DNA of 64,000 nt, from positions 124,001-188,000 of the forward strand of contig JAZQCN010000059.1 in NCBI GenBank assembly GCA_045546315.1, written 5' to 3'. Each line of letters begins with the position of its first letter. Position 1 is the stretch's first letter. Below the pieces are notes generated by a model. It did no database searches and had not been told where the DNA came from. It was given only the letters and a program-made list of their open reading frames with translations. Made by a program: the position numbers and the translations under genes. Of this stretch, positions 11,001 through 16,976 are shown in pieces. Source of the DNA: RGIG2041 sp045546315. Its GTDB lineage: Bacteria; Bacillota; Clostridia; UBA1381; UMGS1253.

Positions 11001-13248
11001 CTGTGTACTCTAAATCATAGAGCATCGGCATATCTGCATTTTCTGCATCATATGCATATGCTGCCCAGGATACGTTTACAGTGTATTCAACTTCTGCAAC
11101 TGTAACTGTAGCTGTTGCTGCATGGTCTGCGTCGTCTAAAAGATTTACGCTTACATCGCCCATCTTAACAACTTCTACGCCATACGGAACAGTAAGATTT
11201 ACTGTTGTTTCTTCCGGATTCAGCTCTACGCTGCCGCTCACTGCGCCAACTCTGTACAAGCCGTCTTTATGCAGGTTTCTGCGGTTTGCAGGACCCTGAT
11301 CCTGTGTCTTCGGGGTACCTGTAAGTGCAATCGCACTCTCCCAAGCCAGTGTCGGAACTTCCGGCTCATCCGGCTCATCCGGATCTACCGGCGGAACTTC
11401 CGGATCGCCACCTTCGCCCGGTACGTTATCAAACGCAACCGCGATGAAGAATGTGGAGCCGTAAGAAACGCTCAAGCCTGTAGAGGAGCCTGCATTTCTG
11501 TAGTACAAACCTCTGTAGTACTTACCGTCTGCCATCTGCAGCTTTGCACCGTCGGAAGCGGTGTTCTTACCTGTCGGATGCGCTTCCCATGTCTTGGAAT
11601 CATCATCGTATGCTTTGCCGTCTGCGCTGTAGTACAACTGTGCACCAGCACCCTCTGCCAATGCATACTTAAACTGTACTGCACCGCTTGCCGGGTAAGC
11701 TGTAGCAAGCTTTGCATTTACAAATGCAAGCTCGTCTTCTGTTACAACCTGGGACGGAATGTTTACAGTTTCGCCTGCGGCAAATGTCTTATAGTAAACT
11801 GTGCCCTGGTTAGAGCTTGTTGCCTTTGTCCAGCCTGCTGCTACGCCTTCCTTCCAAGCGAAGCCTGCTTCTGCAGCATTTGCATGGGACATCTTTACAT
11901 ATACTGTCGCCGGCTCGGAAACCGTGAATGTTGTCCAAGCTTCGTTTTCAGCAGCCGAAATACCCTTCGGGTGCGCATACTGAACCATATCTGTACGAGC
12001 GAAGTTATCTTCACGCGCAATTGCAAGCAATGTGAAGTTTTCGTCGATTGCAATCTCAGTATCGTTTACGGTAAACGCTGTAATGCCATTCGCAACCGTT
12101 GCGGTTTCATGCGCTTTACTGATATCTGTGCTCATTGTGTAACCAACAGCGTTGCCGTTGTCTGCACGCAGAACTGCGGATCTTGCCGCATAGTCGCCGC
12201 CGAACTTAACATTATTAATATACGGAACGCTGTCATCCCACTTGAATACGAACTTGTAGGACTTGGAGCCGATACCGATTGTATATTCCTTAACGTCTGC
12301 ACCGTCCATGCTGATTTCTTCAGCAGCGGACTTCTTCGGTACGCCGTTTTCATAAATCGTGATCGGATCAAGTGTCAGGCTTGCAGTACCGTACGGTACG
12401 GTTACATTTACAACCTCTGCGCTCGCTTCGAAGCTTGCATACTGCTTGTCGTATGTCTTGATTGTCTTTGTAAGCGTTGCACCCTCGTACTGGTAAATCT
12501 TACCGAGCACCGGCGTAAAGCCTGCCTTAATCATATCGGACATAATCGTGTATGTAACTTCTGTACCGTCGATTGCGGTCAGCTTAACCGTTGCACCGTT
12601 TGTCCAGAAATCAGCGTCAATATCAATCGTAACTACGGTTGTATTGTCCACCGGAACAACCTTAATGCTCGGGTTTGCTACCTTACGCGCTTCAGAAATA
12701 GCAGATACAATTGTTGTACCCTCTAAATCTGCGCCAAAGTATTTGTCTTCCGTGCCGTCTGCATAGGAGATTACGATATACTCCATTGCGCCGTCAGCCA
12801 CCGGGAAGTTCGATACCGGTGCAATCGCCTTACCGTCTGCACCAAGTGCGAATACTTTGTAGGTTTCTTTTGTGTTGTCAACTACCGTAATTTCTTTGGA
12901 GAATTCCACAGCCGTTGTACCAACTGCTTTTGTTTCATAAAAAGCATTTGTCAGTACACCCTCTGTGTACACTGCAAAGATTACGGTTGCCGTGGTCTCA
13001 GCGCTTGCGCTGATTTCCACGCTCGGTACTAACTTCTTTCCGTTTTCCGGAATAGAAGTGATACCGTCAACCATTGCATAGCCGTTTGCATCTGCGGCCG
13101 GGTTTAACTCATCGTAAACCTCGCCGGCATATGAAACGCTTGACACGGTATATTCTACCGCTGCCGGATCTGCTGCGAAGCCCGGAACGCAAAGTACGCT
13201 GAGTACCATAATTACGCTCAAAGCTACGCTAAGGACTTTTTTCATCAT
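5080..13248 (-). CDS. giant modular secreted protein with C-terminal SLH repeats, about 2722 residues
   Basis: A very large surface protein of unknown function. The signal peptide is MMKKVLSVALSVIMVLSVLC...GFAA. The start at 13248 was chosen because AAGGAGG lies 8 bases upstream; the open frame extends further upstream but without a better start. The body has about five related modules of several hundred residues, each with a beta-strand signature of the kind VPYGT...V followed by V.WD...PYI. Pro/Glu linkers (PEEPEIPP and variants) separate them. Near the C-terminus a long helical Ala-rich part precedes a Thr/Ser/Gly/Pro linker and three SLH repeats (last ~180 residues: ATRQEVAKMLVEAF, ITREDLSVLIYRFL, ATRAEIAQIIANVL). 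It is the first gene of a two-gene operon and may be an adhesin or S-layer component. No enzymatic motif was recognised. Confidence 0.85.
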   Translation of the reverse strand: MMKKVLSVALSVIMVLSVLCVPGFAADPAAVEYTVSSVSYAGEVYDELNPAADANGYAMVDGITSIPENGKKLVPSVEISASAETTATVIFAVYTEGVLTNAFYETKAVGTTAVEFSKEITVVDNTKETYKVFALGADGKAIAPVSNFPVADGAMEYIVISYADGTEDKYFGADLEGTTIVSAISEARKVANPSIKVVPVDNTTVVTIDIDADFWTNGATVKLTAIDGTEVTYTIMSDMIKAGFTPVLGKIYQYEGATLTKTIKTYDKQYASFEASAEVVNVTVPYGTASLTLDPITIYENGVPKKSAAEEISMDGADVKEYTIGIGSKSYKFVFKWDDSVPYINNVKFGGDYAARSAVLRADNGNAVGYTMSTDISKAHETATVANGITAFTVNDTEIAIDENFTLLAIAREDNFARTDMVQYAHPKGISAAENEAWTTFTVSEPATVYVKMSHANAAEAGFAWKEGVAAGWTKATSSNQGTVYYKTFAAGETVNIPSQVVTEDELAFVNAKLATAYPASGAVQFKYALAEGAGAQLYYSADGKAYDDDSKTWEAHPTGKNTASDGAKLQMADGKYYRGLYYRNAGSSTGLSVSYGSTFFIAVAFDNVPGEGGDPEVPPVDPDEPDEPEVPTLAWESAIALTGTPKTQDQGPANRRNLHKDGLYRVGAVSGSVELNPEETTVNLTVPYGVEVVKMGDVSVNLLDDADHAATATVTVAEVEYTVNVSWAAYAYDAENADMPMLYDLEYTANGRTGLYDTNWYYAIPTNLVLDADHDYVVGESDLKGMKADGSGLQVDMPAGTWLTKTSHDNVNLTSTNSGAQVNRLHLGPTAFESWVTAGYLETKYDLNGATSIIANYTDVTANNAVRYKFKAGVDGYVIVASSKANTALTAEDGWAQLTGATMKFTNSSTTAQGQALNRPPEGHTNVAKSYAHWAGSCDYIYAKKVSVGEVVEVAESTVHSDYPPIVIVATEDMITLDIEDTEDPVDPQPPEEPEIPPVVEPTAKLASITYSTAAHLRHTEAATETNATQGWTNETEYVVKVPIGTGTVTVTAAADDAATPNTLAEAVAVDMAGKDEATAEILGHTVKFVWDDTDPYISDVKLAIGFAGKEGFRGRWGVDYGADGDLTYQASGTNDSGALSTKALSDLALEGETAPAATKYVYSIATHSLNGQSHMSSTFFLMRDGTYEGTNAENSLMSFKVSAPATVYAKAVALDYQWEELVAAGWTEAGTLNGAKLYKKEYAAGDYVYLPGTAPDDDEIAAYNARTTTDKYIKYVPTEEVVTTAGTKTQEAAFAGYTQVQEGNYYKWTLEEGVLVAPAKDASGNALTVLRPADQTGFDPVFYVQFEAPAAPEVVTLASYTVTTTKDAIQQDVVAVTDKAGTFADPANYEIVVPVGTASATAVLTDSKGATAEVTAEFAAADAVEKTVTVGEADYTVTFKWDDTNPYIYALTMQDTQFGTPRMNIQYGNLAAELKVGGNTGNVPYGNVVTDPEKFTYVGVPTPDATADTVVVGVPSAISGTVHMATTSFKLLDTAYPATEESNAFMSFKVNGEGTIYVTNPSDFNYWPEMDALVAADTGWYLVTYENEGTKNATVNDHEVYAIDVESGDTVLIPGLQITDEYMAAYNAYLDETNETGRYIKYDADATVDTVNGEITQADAMAAKEIESMLVEGKWFAWSWDAEAGKYKAPIAYTSKTPYRTRMPIHDQLMVYGFFGDYTYVPPVVEEPEAPVEPEIPPEEPPVVDNSANQLDLTYTTSLAVTSPNATNNHANGLNRVSGTKSIYAGGFYMPMLVEAATAAVVDHEAKTAVVTVPFGTEVVNLNAATVAGTGIDLADNATVAMLNDNGAAKTFDVVAGENTYAVTVKWADAADVTYGLASTGADVYGVKYKYNDLWAGSTKAYTIVPTTLDMSVDFTVDASQYAEGEAPTELADGVYYANGARVLWTANMTAKNSAAGDYGDLARYKLIASSFKYWIAEGIIADVDDLDGATLVNTGAHYQASKSAAAGSNAAMSSYLTFNVEADGVVYVIPSTKGIFTNDETWTKVDVVTLVATRGGSSSQGGYFYPIDAYDNEVYVKNVAAGDEVTVPVTVASSDLNPIVIYDAGATFVAPTPEEPEEPVEPEIPPVEEEVQPLGDIEDGGAVLAETVEAPEAAQDAASTDISVEGNKGEEARGEHVVVYVLADGKTFADLQTALAGGSGDLVADGIILGMGSATVDENGDYTVDMTLPNSVTSGSYDVVIDDETHEDALEYTAISEKVAAYNAIVTGAADPFAHVDLIISTNDIYTGLTPAGKAAVEASVLAKDAVAALPEITEPTPGEYVGLENIETLAAIIDTRIAVEALNDGADAAELALVWDYILPEADAESGDIVAVAAAIYQDATALNATGKANVVAAISNKAYETKTVNGAQVSVKTQVAEDFAEAVFVELINNTGYTNINAVAAVVNDYIAAGVFEELTSVSTATLSTIVKDYTINSYADFEAKVATIVGGDDTPSTGGTEVVPSTPTTGGTTSGSMSNSTVEPTTPVTPVQPAKPQLSDFIDANDASWAATALQTMLDRGIMSGYEDNTIRPNNNATRQEVAKMLVEAFSEVRAGAWTGFADVPAGSWYYSYVATAQQDGIIKGVSATDFGTDAMITREDLSVLIYRFLVNKGITLDTSANRAFTDAASISDYAADAINALANAGVVNGYGDGSFNPKGNATRAEIAQIIANVLVLYAL

Positions 13249-13408
13249 CCTCATGCCCTCCTTAAAATAAAAATTTTTAAAATAGCTACCCATTTTGTTC
13301 GCGCTCTGCGCGCGGCTGGAATTGTGTTTTCCGTGCCCACACAGACATCTTGTGATTTCTGTGCCTGACACAGAAAGCGACAAAATCAGCACTATAATAG
13401 ATAATACA
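13249..13408 (-). promoter_or_regulatory. long structured 5' leader of the S-layer operon
   Basis: About 150 bases lie between the predicted transcription start (~13402) and the start codon. They contain a stem-loop (TTTCTGTG pairing with CACAGAAA, 13356-13376), GC-rich self-complementary bits around 13300-13320, and a consensus AAGGAGG. Long structured leaders are known to stabilise S-layer mRNAs in other bacteria; here this role is inference. Confidence 0.5.
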
Positions 13409-13437
13409 ATTATACAGGGAATTTCGTGCAAAGTCAA
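13409..13437 (-). promoter_or_regulatory. sigma-A type promoter of the S-layer operon
   Basis: On the minus strand, TTGACT (13432-13437) and TATAAT (13409-13414) are separated by exactly 17 bases. The close match to consensus fits a highly expressed surface-layer operon. Confidence 0.8.
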
Positions 13438-13640
13438 TATTTTCACGCAATAAAATTTGATTTTTTTAGTGATTTTTTTGGCACAAGATGTTGATTTTTC
13501 CAAAGAAAAGCACTATATGTTGTATCCCGGCGAAAAACGCCCCAAAATTTGAATTTTTCACACGAGAAAGATGTACGATTTGTATAAGCTTATGCAGGAC
13601 ATTCGTGAATGTCGCCTGCTTATATCCCGCTTATACAAAC

Positions 13641-13667
13641 AAAAAATCCCTCGACGAGGGATTTTTT
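13641..13667 (-). terminator. Rho-independent terminator after the CPBP protease gene
   Basis: A perfect palindrome (AAAAAATCCCTCG, one central base, complement) with T runs on both sides. It overlaps the stop codon of the minus-strand protease gene and could act in both directions. The bases between here and the S-layer promoter (13438-13640) contain no gene I can support, only an imperfect hairpin near 13593-13617. Confidence 0.8.
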
Positions 13668-14568
13668 AACGCAGCATCTCTGTAATTAAGCGAATATGGT
13701 TAAATATATAAACCGCAATCAGAAATACAAAGCTCATGCTAAACCCGAAGGTTGCACCCGGGCGGCGCTTTTTGCGCTGGCCCTTACCGTGAATTAAAAA
13801 CAGCATTACAAAGGCAAACGCAAAGCCAAATGCACCGATGACCAGCACAAACAGCTGAAAAACCTCCCAAAGCTGCTGCAAACCGGGTGGAATCAAGGTT
13901 GCCATATAGCCGCGCGTCAGCGAAAACAGGTTCACCGAAAAATGCAGAATAATCGCAGGGTAAACCGAGTCCGTTTTATGTACAACCACTGCAAATACAA
14001 TACCGAGCACCCATGTGGACACAAAGCTTGCCACCGACATATGCAAAAGCGCAAACACAAAAGCCGCCGCAAACACGGAAAACACCGTGCCGTACTCCTC
14101 ATATTCGCGCAAAACCGCGCCGCGGCAGAACAGCTCCTCCAAAACCGCCGGAAGCAGCGCCGTAAGCACGATGCCAAGCATATATTCACCCATCGTTTCC
14201 GGCACGGCTATACTGACGGCTTCAAAAGCGTGATAGTCCGAAAGCAACCTGTAAATCGGCATATTGACAAGCGTTGCAAAGCAATTTGCACCGATGCCGA
14301 ACAAAATCCAAACGCCTACAGCGCTTGGCGCAATCGGCTTTAAGCGATAAAAGCTGCGTATTTTCATATTCCGCACGCGCCCATAAAGCAGCAAAAGCGC
14401 CAAAAGCGGCAGCGTGGAGCACAAAAAAATGTGCAGATACTGCGACATTTCCGGAAAAATCCGCTCTACAAGCAGCGAGCCGCCCGACATCAATATAACC
14501 AGCCACGCCGCGAATATACAAACGCGGCGGTGCGGTGTTTTTTCCTTAAGCTTCTGCCGAATCTGCAT
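13666..14568 (-). CDS. CPBP-family intramembrane metalloprotease (CAAX protease/Abi)
   Basis: A polytopic membrane protein of 300 residues with about eight hydrophobic segments. It has the CPBP motifs: EELFCRG (motif 1, glutamate pair and arginine), FALLHMS (motif 2) and ILHFSVN (motif 3). Members cleave within membranes and have roles from prenyl-protein processing to bacteriocin self-immunity; the substrate here is unknown. The start at 14568 overlaps the end of the DJ-1 gene by 23 bases, so the two are translationally linked. The open frame continues 99 codons upstream inside the DJ-1 gene, but that part reads as a shadow frame. Confidence 0.85.
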   Translation of the reverse strand: MQIRQKLKEKTPHRRVCIFAAWLVILMSGGSLLVERIFPEMSQYLHIFLCSTLPLLALLLLYGRVRNMKIRSFYRLKPIAPSAVGVWILFGIGANCFATLVNMPIYRLLSDYHAFEAVSIAVPETMGEYMLGIVLTALLPAVLEELFCRGAVLREYEEYGTVFSVFAAAFVFALLHMSVASFVSTWVLGIVFAVVVHKTDSVYPAIILHFSVNLFSLTRGYMATLIPPGLQQLWEVFQLFVLVIGAFGFAFAFVMLFLIHGKGQRKKRRPGATFGFSMSFVFLIAVYIFNHIRLITEMLR

Positions 14569-15100
14569 ACTGCATCGCCTTTCTGATTTCAAGCGCCTTT
14601 TCGCCGCCGACCAAAAGTCCTGCAAGCAAAAAGCCGAAATCCGATGCGCGCCCCGCGCCTTTTGCCGTGATAATATTGCCGTCGCAAACAACGCCGTCCT
14701 CGCAGGGGATTGCACCGCGAAGCTCTGCTTCAAAACCCGGATAGCAGGTTGCATTTTTGCCCTCGAGCAGTCCCAAATGACCAAAAACAGACGGCGCTGC
14801 GCAAATCGCTGCAATAAACTTGCCCTGCGCATTGGCTTTGCACACCGCATCGGTAACGCGTGCATCCGCTTCTAAGTTCGTTGTGCCCGGCAGACCGCCC
14901 GGCAAAACCAGCATTTCTGCCGCATCCAAAGCGACTGCCTCCGGCAAAATATCCGCTTCCACGCAAATGCCGTGCGCGCCGGCAACAGTTTTGCCTGTTA
15001 CACCCACCGTCTGCACCTCAACACCGCAACGGCGCAAAATATCCACCGGTGCAAGCGCTTCAATTTCTTCAAATCCGTCCGCAAGATACACATAAACCAT
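14546..15100 (-). CDS. DJ-1/PfpI family protein (YajL/ThiJ-like)
   Basis: 184 residues, the usual length for the family. It starts MVYVYLADGFEEIEALAPVD and carries the nucleophilic-elbow cysteine in AAICAAPSVFG, plus the conserved glutamate of the FEEIEA segment. Family members act as glyoxalases, deglycases or chaperones; I cannot choose between these. The start at 15100 has AAAGGGG about 10 bases before it. The longer open frame comes from translation through the upstream hairpin array and is unlikely to be used. It is followed by the overlapping CPBP protease gene. Confidence 0.88.
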   Translation of the reverse strand: MVYVYLADGFEEIEALAPVDILRRCGVEVQTVGVTGKTVAGAHGICVEADILPEAVALDAAEMLVLPGGLPGTTNLEADARVTDAVCKANAQGKFIAAICAAPSVFGHLGLLEGKNATCYPGFEAELRGAIPCEDGVVCDGNIITAKGAGRASDFGFLLAGLLVGGEKALEIRKAMQYADSAEA

Positions 15101-15128
15101 AATTAAAACCCCTTTTTTGATGATGAAT

Positions 15129-15317
15129 TGCCTTACGGCATGATTTGAAACCTTCGGCTTCATGAATTGCGCCTTTGGCGCATGAATTGTTTGCGTTGCA
15201 AACATGATTGTTGAAAATCGCACAGCGATTTTCTTCATAAATGAATTCGCCAGAATTCAATTCATGATGCGCAGCATCTTTTCATGGCGAAGCCAATTCA
15301 TGCAAACGCAGTTTGCA
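15129..15317. repeat. array of nine small hairpins spaced by ATGAATT / AATTCAT
   Basis: Nine different short palindromes follow each other: TGCC-TTAC-GGCA (15129), GAAACC-TTC-GGCTTC (15147), TGCGCC-TTT-GGCGCA (15168), TGTTTGC-GTT-GCAAACA (15188), GAAAATCGC-ACA-GCGATTTTC (15213), TGAATTC-GCCA-GAATTCA (15242), GATGC-GCA-GCATC (15266), TGGC-GAA-GCCA (15285) and TGCAAAC-GCA-GTTTGCA (15301). The connectors read ATGAATT or close variants in the left half and AATTCAT in the right half, with the switch at the sixth palindrome. The stems differ in sequence while the connector is conserved. No coding role is supported. Confidence 0.8.
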
Positions 15318-15341
15318 TTTCATTTTTTGTGCCGCACACAC

Positions 15342-15368
15342 AAAAACCCGCTTGCACAGCGGGTTTTT
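15342..15368 (-). terminator. Rho-independent terminator of the GT2 gene
   Basis: AAAAACCCGCT pairs with AGCGGGTTTTT around a 5-base loop, just after the minus-strand stop at 15376. T runs lie on both sides. Confidence 0.87.
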
Positions 15369-15375
15369 TGCATAG

Positions 15376-16638
15376 TTATTTTCTGTTGAATTCCTCGATG
15401 GAAATCTGACGAGTGTGCTTTGTGTGCGACCACTCTGTCTTATTCTTATCGATAATGCCCTGAATCGTAATCGGAATCCAGGTCAGGTTATACACCATAA
15501 AGGTCAGATAACCCCAGAACATACGCAGGGTAAATTCTTTTCTCTCATATGCAATAACAATCGGCATATACATCATCTGCAGCACAACAAATGTGTTCCA
15601 GACAATCGGCGTAAACAGATAGCTCATCTGGAAGAAGCCGATATTACCGTCCGGATATGCAATCTGCAGCCAGGCAAACAGCGTTACCAAGCCGCTCGCG
15701 ATTACGCGCGCCGGCTGAATCAGATAAACTGCGCAGTCAAAGCACATCATCTTCTTTTCCTTAAATGCCTTCTTCATCAGCTTGCCGAAGAAACGGCTTG
15801 CTACATCGGCATGGCCCTGCATCCAACGCTTTCTCTGTCTCCAGCTCGCTTTCAGGCCAACCGGCTTTTCATCATAGATAACTGCCTTATGTGCCCAGCC
15901 TACCTTCTCATCGTTGAGCGCAAGCTTCATTGTAAATTCCATATCCTCTGTCAGACAGGTTGCACCCCAGCCCAGCTTCTTTAAAAGGTCGGTTGCCATA
16001 ACAAAGCCCGTACCGGACAGCTGGCAGGAAAGACCGAGGTTGTGTCTTGCAAGCTGGAACACACGGCTGACAGACCAGAACGAGAACGAGTATGCGCAGG
16101 TAATCCACGAATCGAACGGATTCTTGGAGTCTACATAGCCCTGCACTACGCGGTAGCCCTTGTTAATCTGCTTGTTCATTTCGGAAAGGAATTCCTTGTC
16201 GACTAAGTTGTCGGCATCGAAAATACCGATATAGTCGTACTTCTTTTCCATTTTAAATATTTTTTCAAACATCCACTCCAGAGCGAAGCCCTTACCGCGC
16301 TGTGTTGTGTCGAAGCGCTCATATACAAGCGCACCGTGCTCACGAGCAATCTGTGCAGTTGCGTCCGTGCAGTTGTCCGCAATTACAAAAATATCGTACG
16401 CTTCACGCGGGTAGTTGAGTGCGGAAAGGCTGTCAACCATATTGGCAATTACCATTTCCTCATCGTGCGCTGCAACTAAAAGCGCAAAAGTGTTTGTTTC
16501 ATTTTTTTCTGTGTTCTTTTCCTTTTTCGGAATGAATCCGAAAATACCGATAACAAAGTAGTACAAAGTGACTGTGAGTGCTGCAAGCTGCAACACCATG
16601 GTAAATACATTCAGTGCATCCAAAACTACATCCGGCAT
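15376..16638 (-). CDS. processive family 2 glycosyltransferase, membrane bound
   Basis: 420 residues. An N-terminal membrane segment (LQLAALTVTLYYFVIGIFGF) precedes a GT-A domain with the DxD-type motif in GIFDADNLVD, the catalytic-base motif TEDMEF and the QRKRWMQG motif. These are the marks of processive GT2 enzymes such as hyaluronan or cellulose synthases. Three or four membrane segments follow near the C-terminus. It probably polymerises or exports a cell-surface polysaccharide; product and sugar donor are unknown. The start at 16638 has GGAGAGAG upstream; the longer open frame runs through the promoter and is rejected. It is a single-gene unit with its own promoter and terminator. Confidence 0.87.
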   Translation of the reverse strand: MPDVVLDALNVFTMVLQLAALTVTLYYFVIGIFGFIPKKEKNTEKNETNTFALLVAAHDEEMVIANMVDSLSALNYPREAYDIFVIADNCTDATAQIAREHGALVYERFDTTQRGKGFALEWMFEKIFKMEKKYDYIGIFDADNLVDKEFLSEMNKQINKGYRVVQGYVDSKNPFDSWITCAYSFSFWSVSRVFQLARHNLGLSCQLSGTGFVMATDLLKKLGWGATCLTEDMEFTMKLALNDEKVGWAHKAVIYDEKPVGLKASWRQRKRWMQGHADVASRFFGKLMKKAFKEKKMMCFDCAVYLIQPARVIASGLVTLFAWLQIAYPDGNIGFFQMSYLFTPIVWNTFVVLQMMYMPIVIAYERKEFTLRMFWGYLTFMVYNLTWIPITIQGIIDKNKTEWSHTKHTRQISIEEFNRK

Positions 16639-16714
16639 TCTTTCACTCTCTCCTTTTCTTTTTCCGCCGCGCGGCGGCCCGTCTCTTTCTCTATTCCCTA
16701 AAAGTCCATATTGG

Positions 16715-16743
16715 AGTATACACCAAAAAAATTGAAAATGCAA
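16715..16743 (-). promoter_or_regulatory. sigma-A type promoter of the GT2 gene
   Basis: On the minus strand, TTGCAT (16738-16743) and TATACT (16715-16720) are 17 bases apart, and the -10 box is about 77 bases before the start codon. The rest of 16744-16900 is AT-rich and holds no gene I can see. Confidence 0.6.
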
Positions 16744-16904
16744 TATGTAAAATTTACAATTCGTTTACATTTTTATAAACCTTTTCCGTCAATTTCACTA
16801 TGAACCCCGCAAGCATCCACTATTTATATATGTTTCATTTCAGAAAAATTTAATAATTTGTCGAACTTTTTATGCCGCTTTACGCACTTTTTTCTGCGTA
16901 GCAC

Positions 16905-16934
16905 TTGACTTTTACGCTATTTATCGTTTAAAAT
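16905..16934 (+). promoter_or_regulatory. possible promoter of the M23 peptidase gene
   Basis: TTGACT (16905) is followed at 16-19 bases by TTTAAAAT, an imperfect -10 region, about 45 bases before the start codon at 16977. Confidence 0.45.
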
Positions 16935-16976
16935 GTATTTAACAATTTTGTAATAATTTACAGAAAGGGCGATTGG

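Noticed and set aside
4951..12726. Long cysteine-rich plus-strand open frames opposite the S-layer genes (for example 6103-7194, 7249-9315, 11269-12726)
   Set aside because: They mirror the codon bias of the Ala/Thr/Val-rich minus-strand genes (GCA and ACA read as Cys codons in reverse), lack starts with ribosome-binding sites and have no protein-like domain pattern.
13593..13617. Imperfect hairpin (GCAGGACATTC / GAATGTCGCCTGC)
   Set aside because: The stem has a two-base bulge and no T run; no clear role, so not listed as a terminator.
13488..13685. 65-residue plus-strand open frame upstream of the S-layer promoter
   Set aside because: It overlaps a terminator and the end of the CPBP gene, and has no ribosome-binding site or recognisable composition.
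15129..15317. Possible CRISPR array
   Set aside because: The conserved element is only ~7 bases and changes orientation; the variable parts are palindromes, not spacers, and no cas gene is near.
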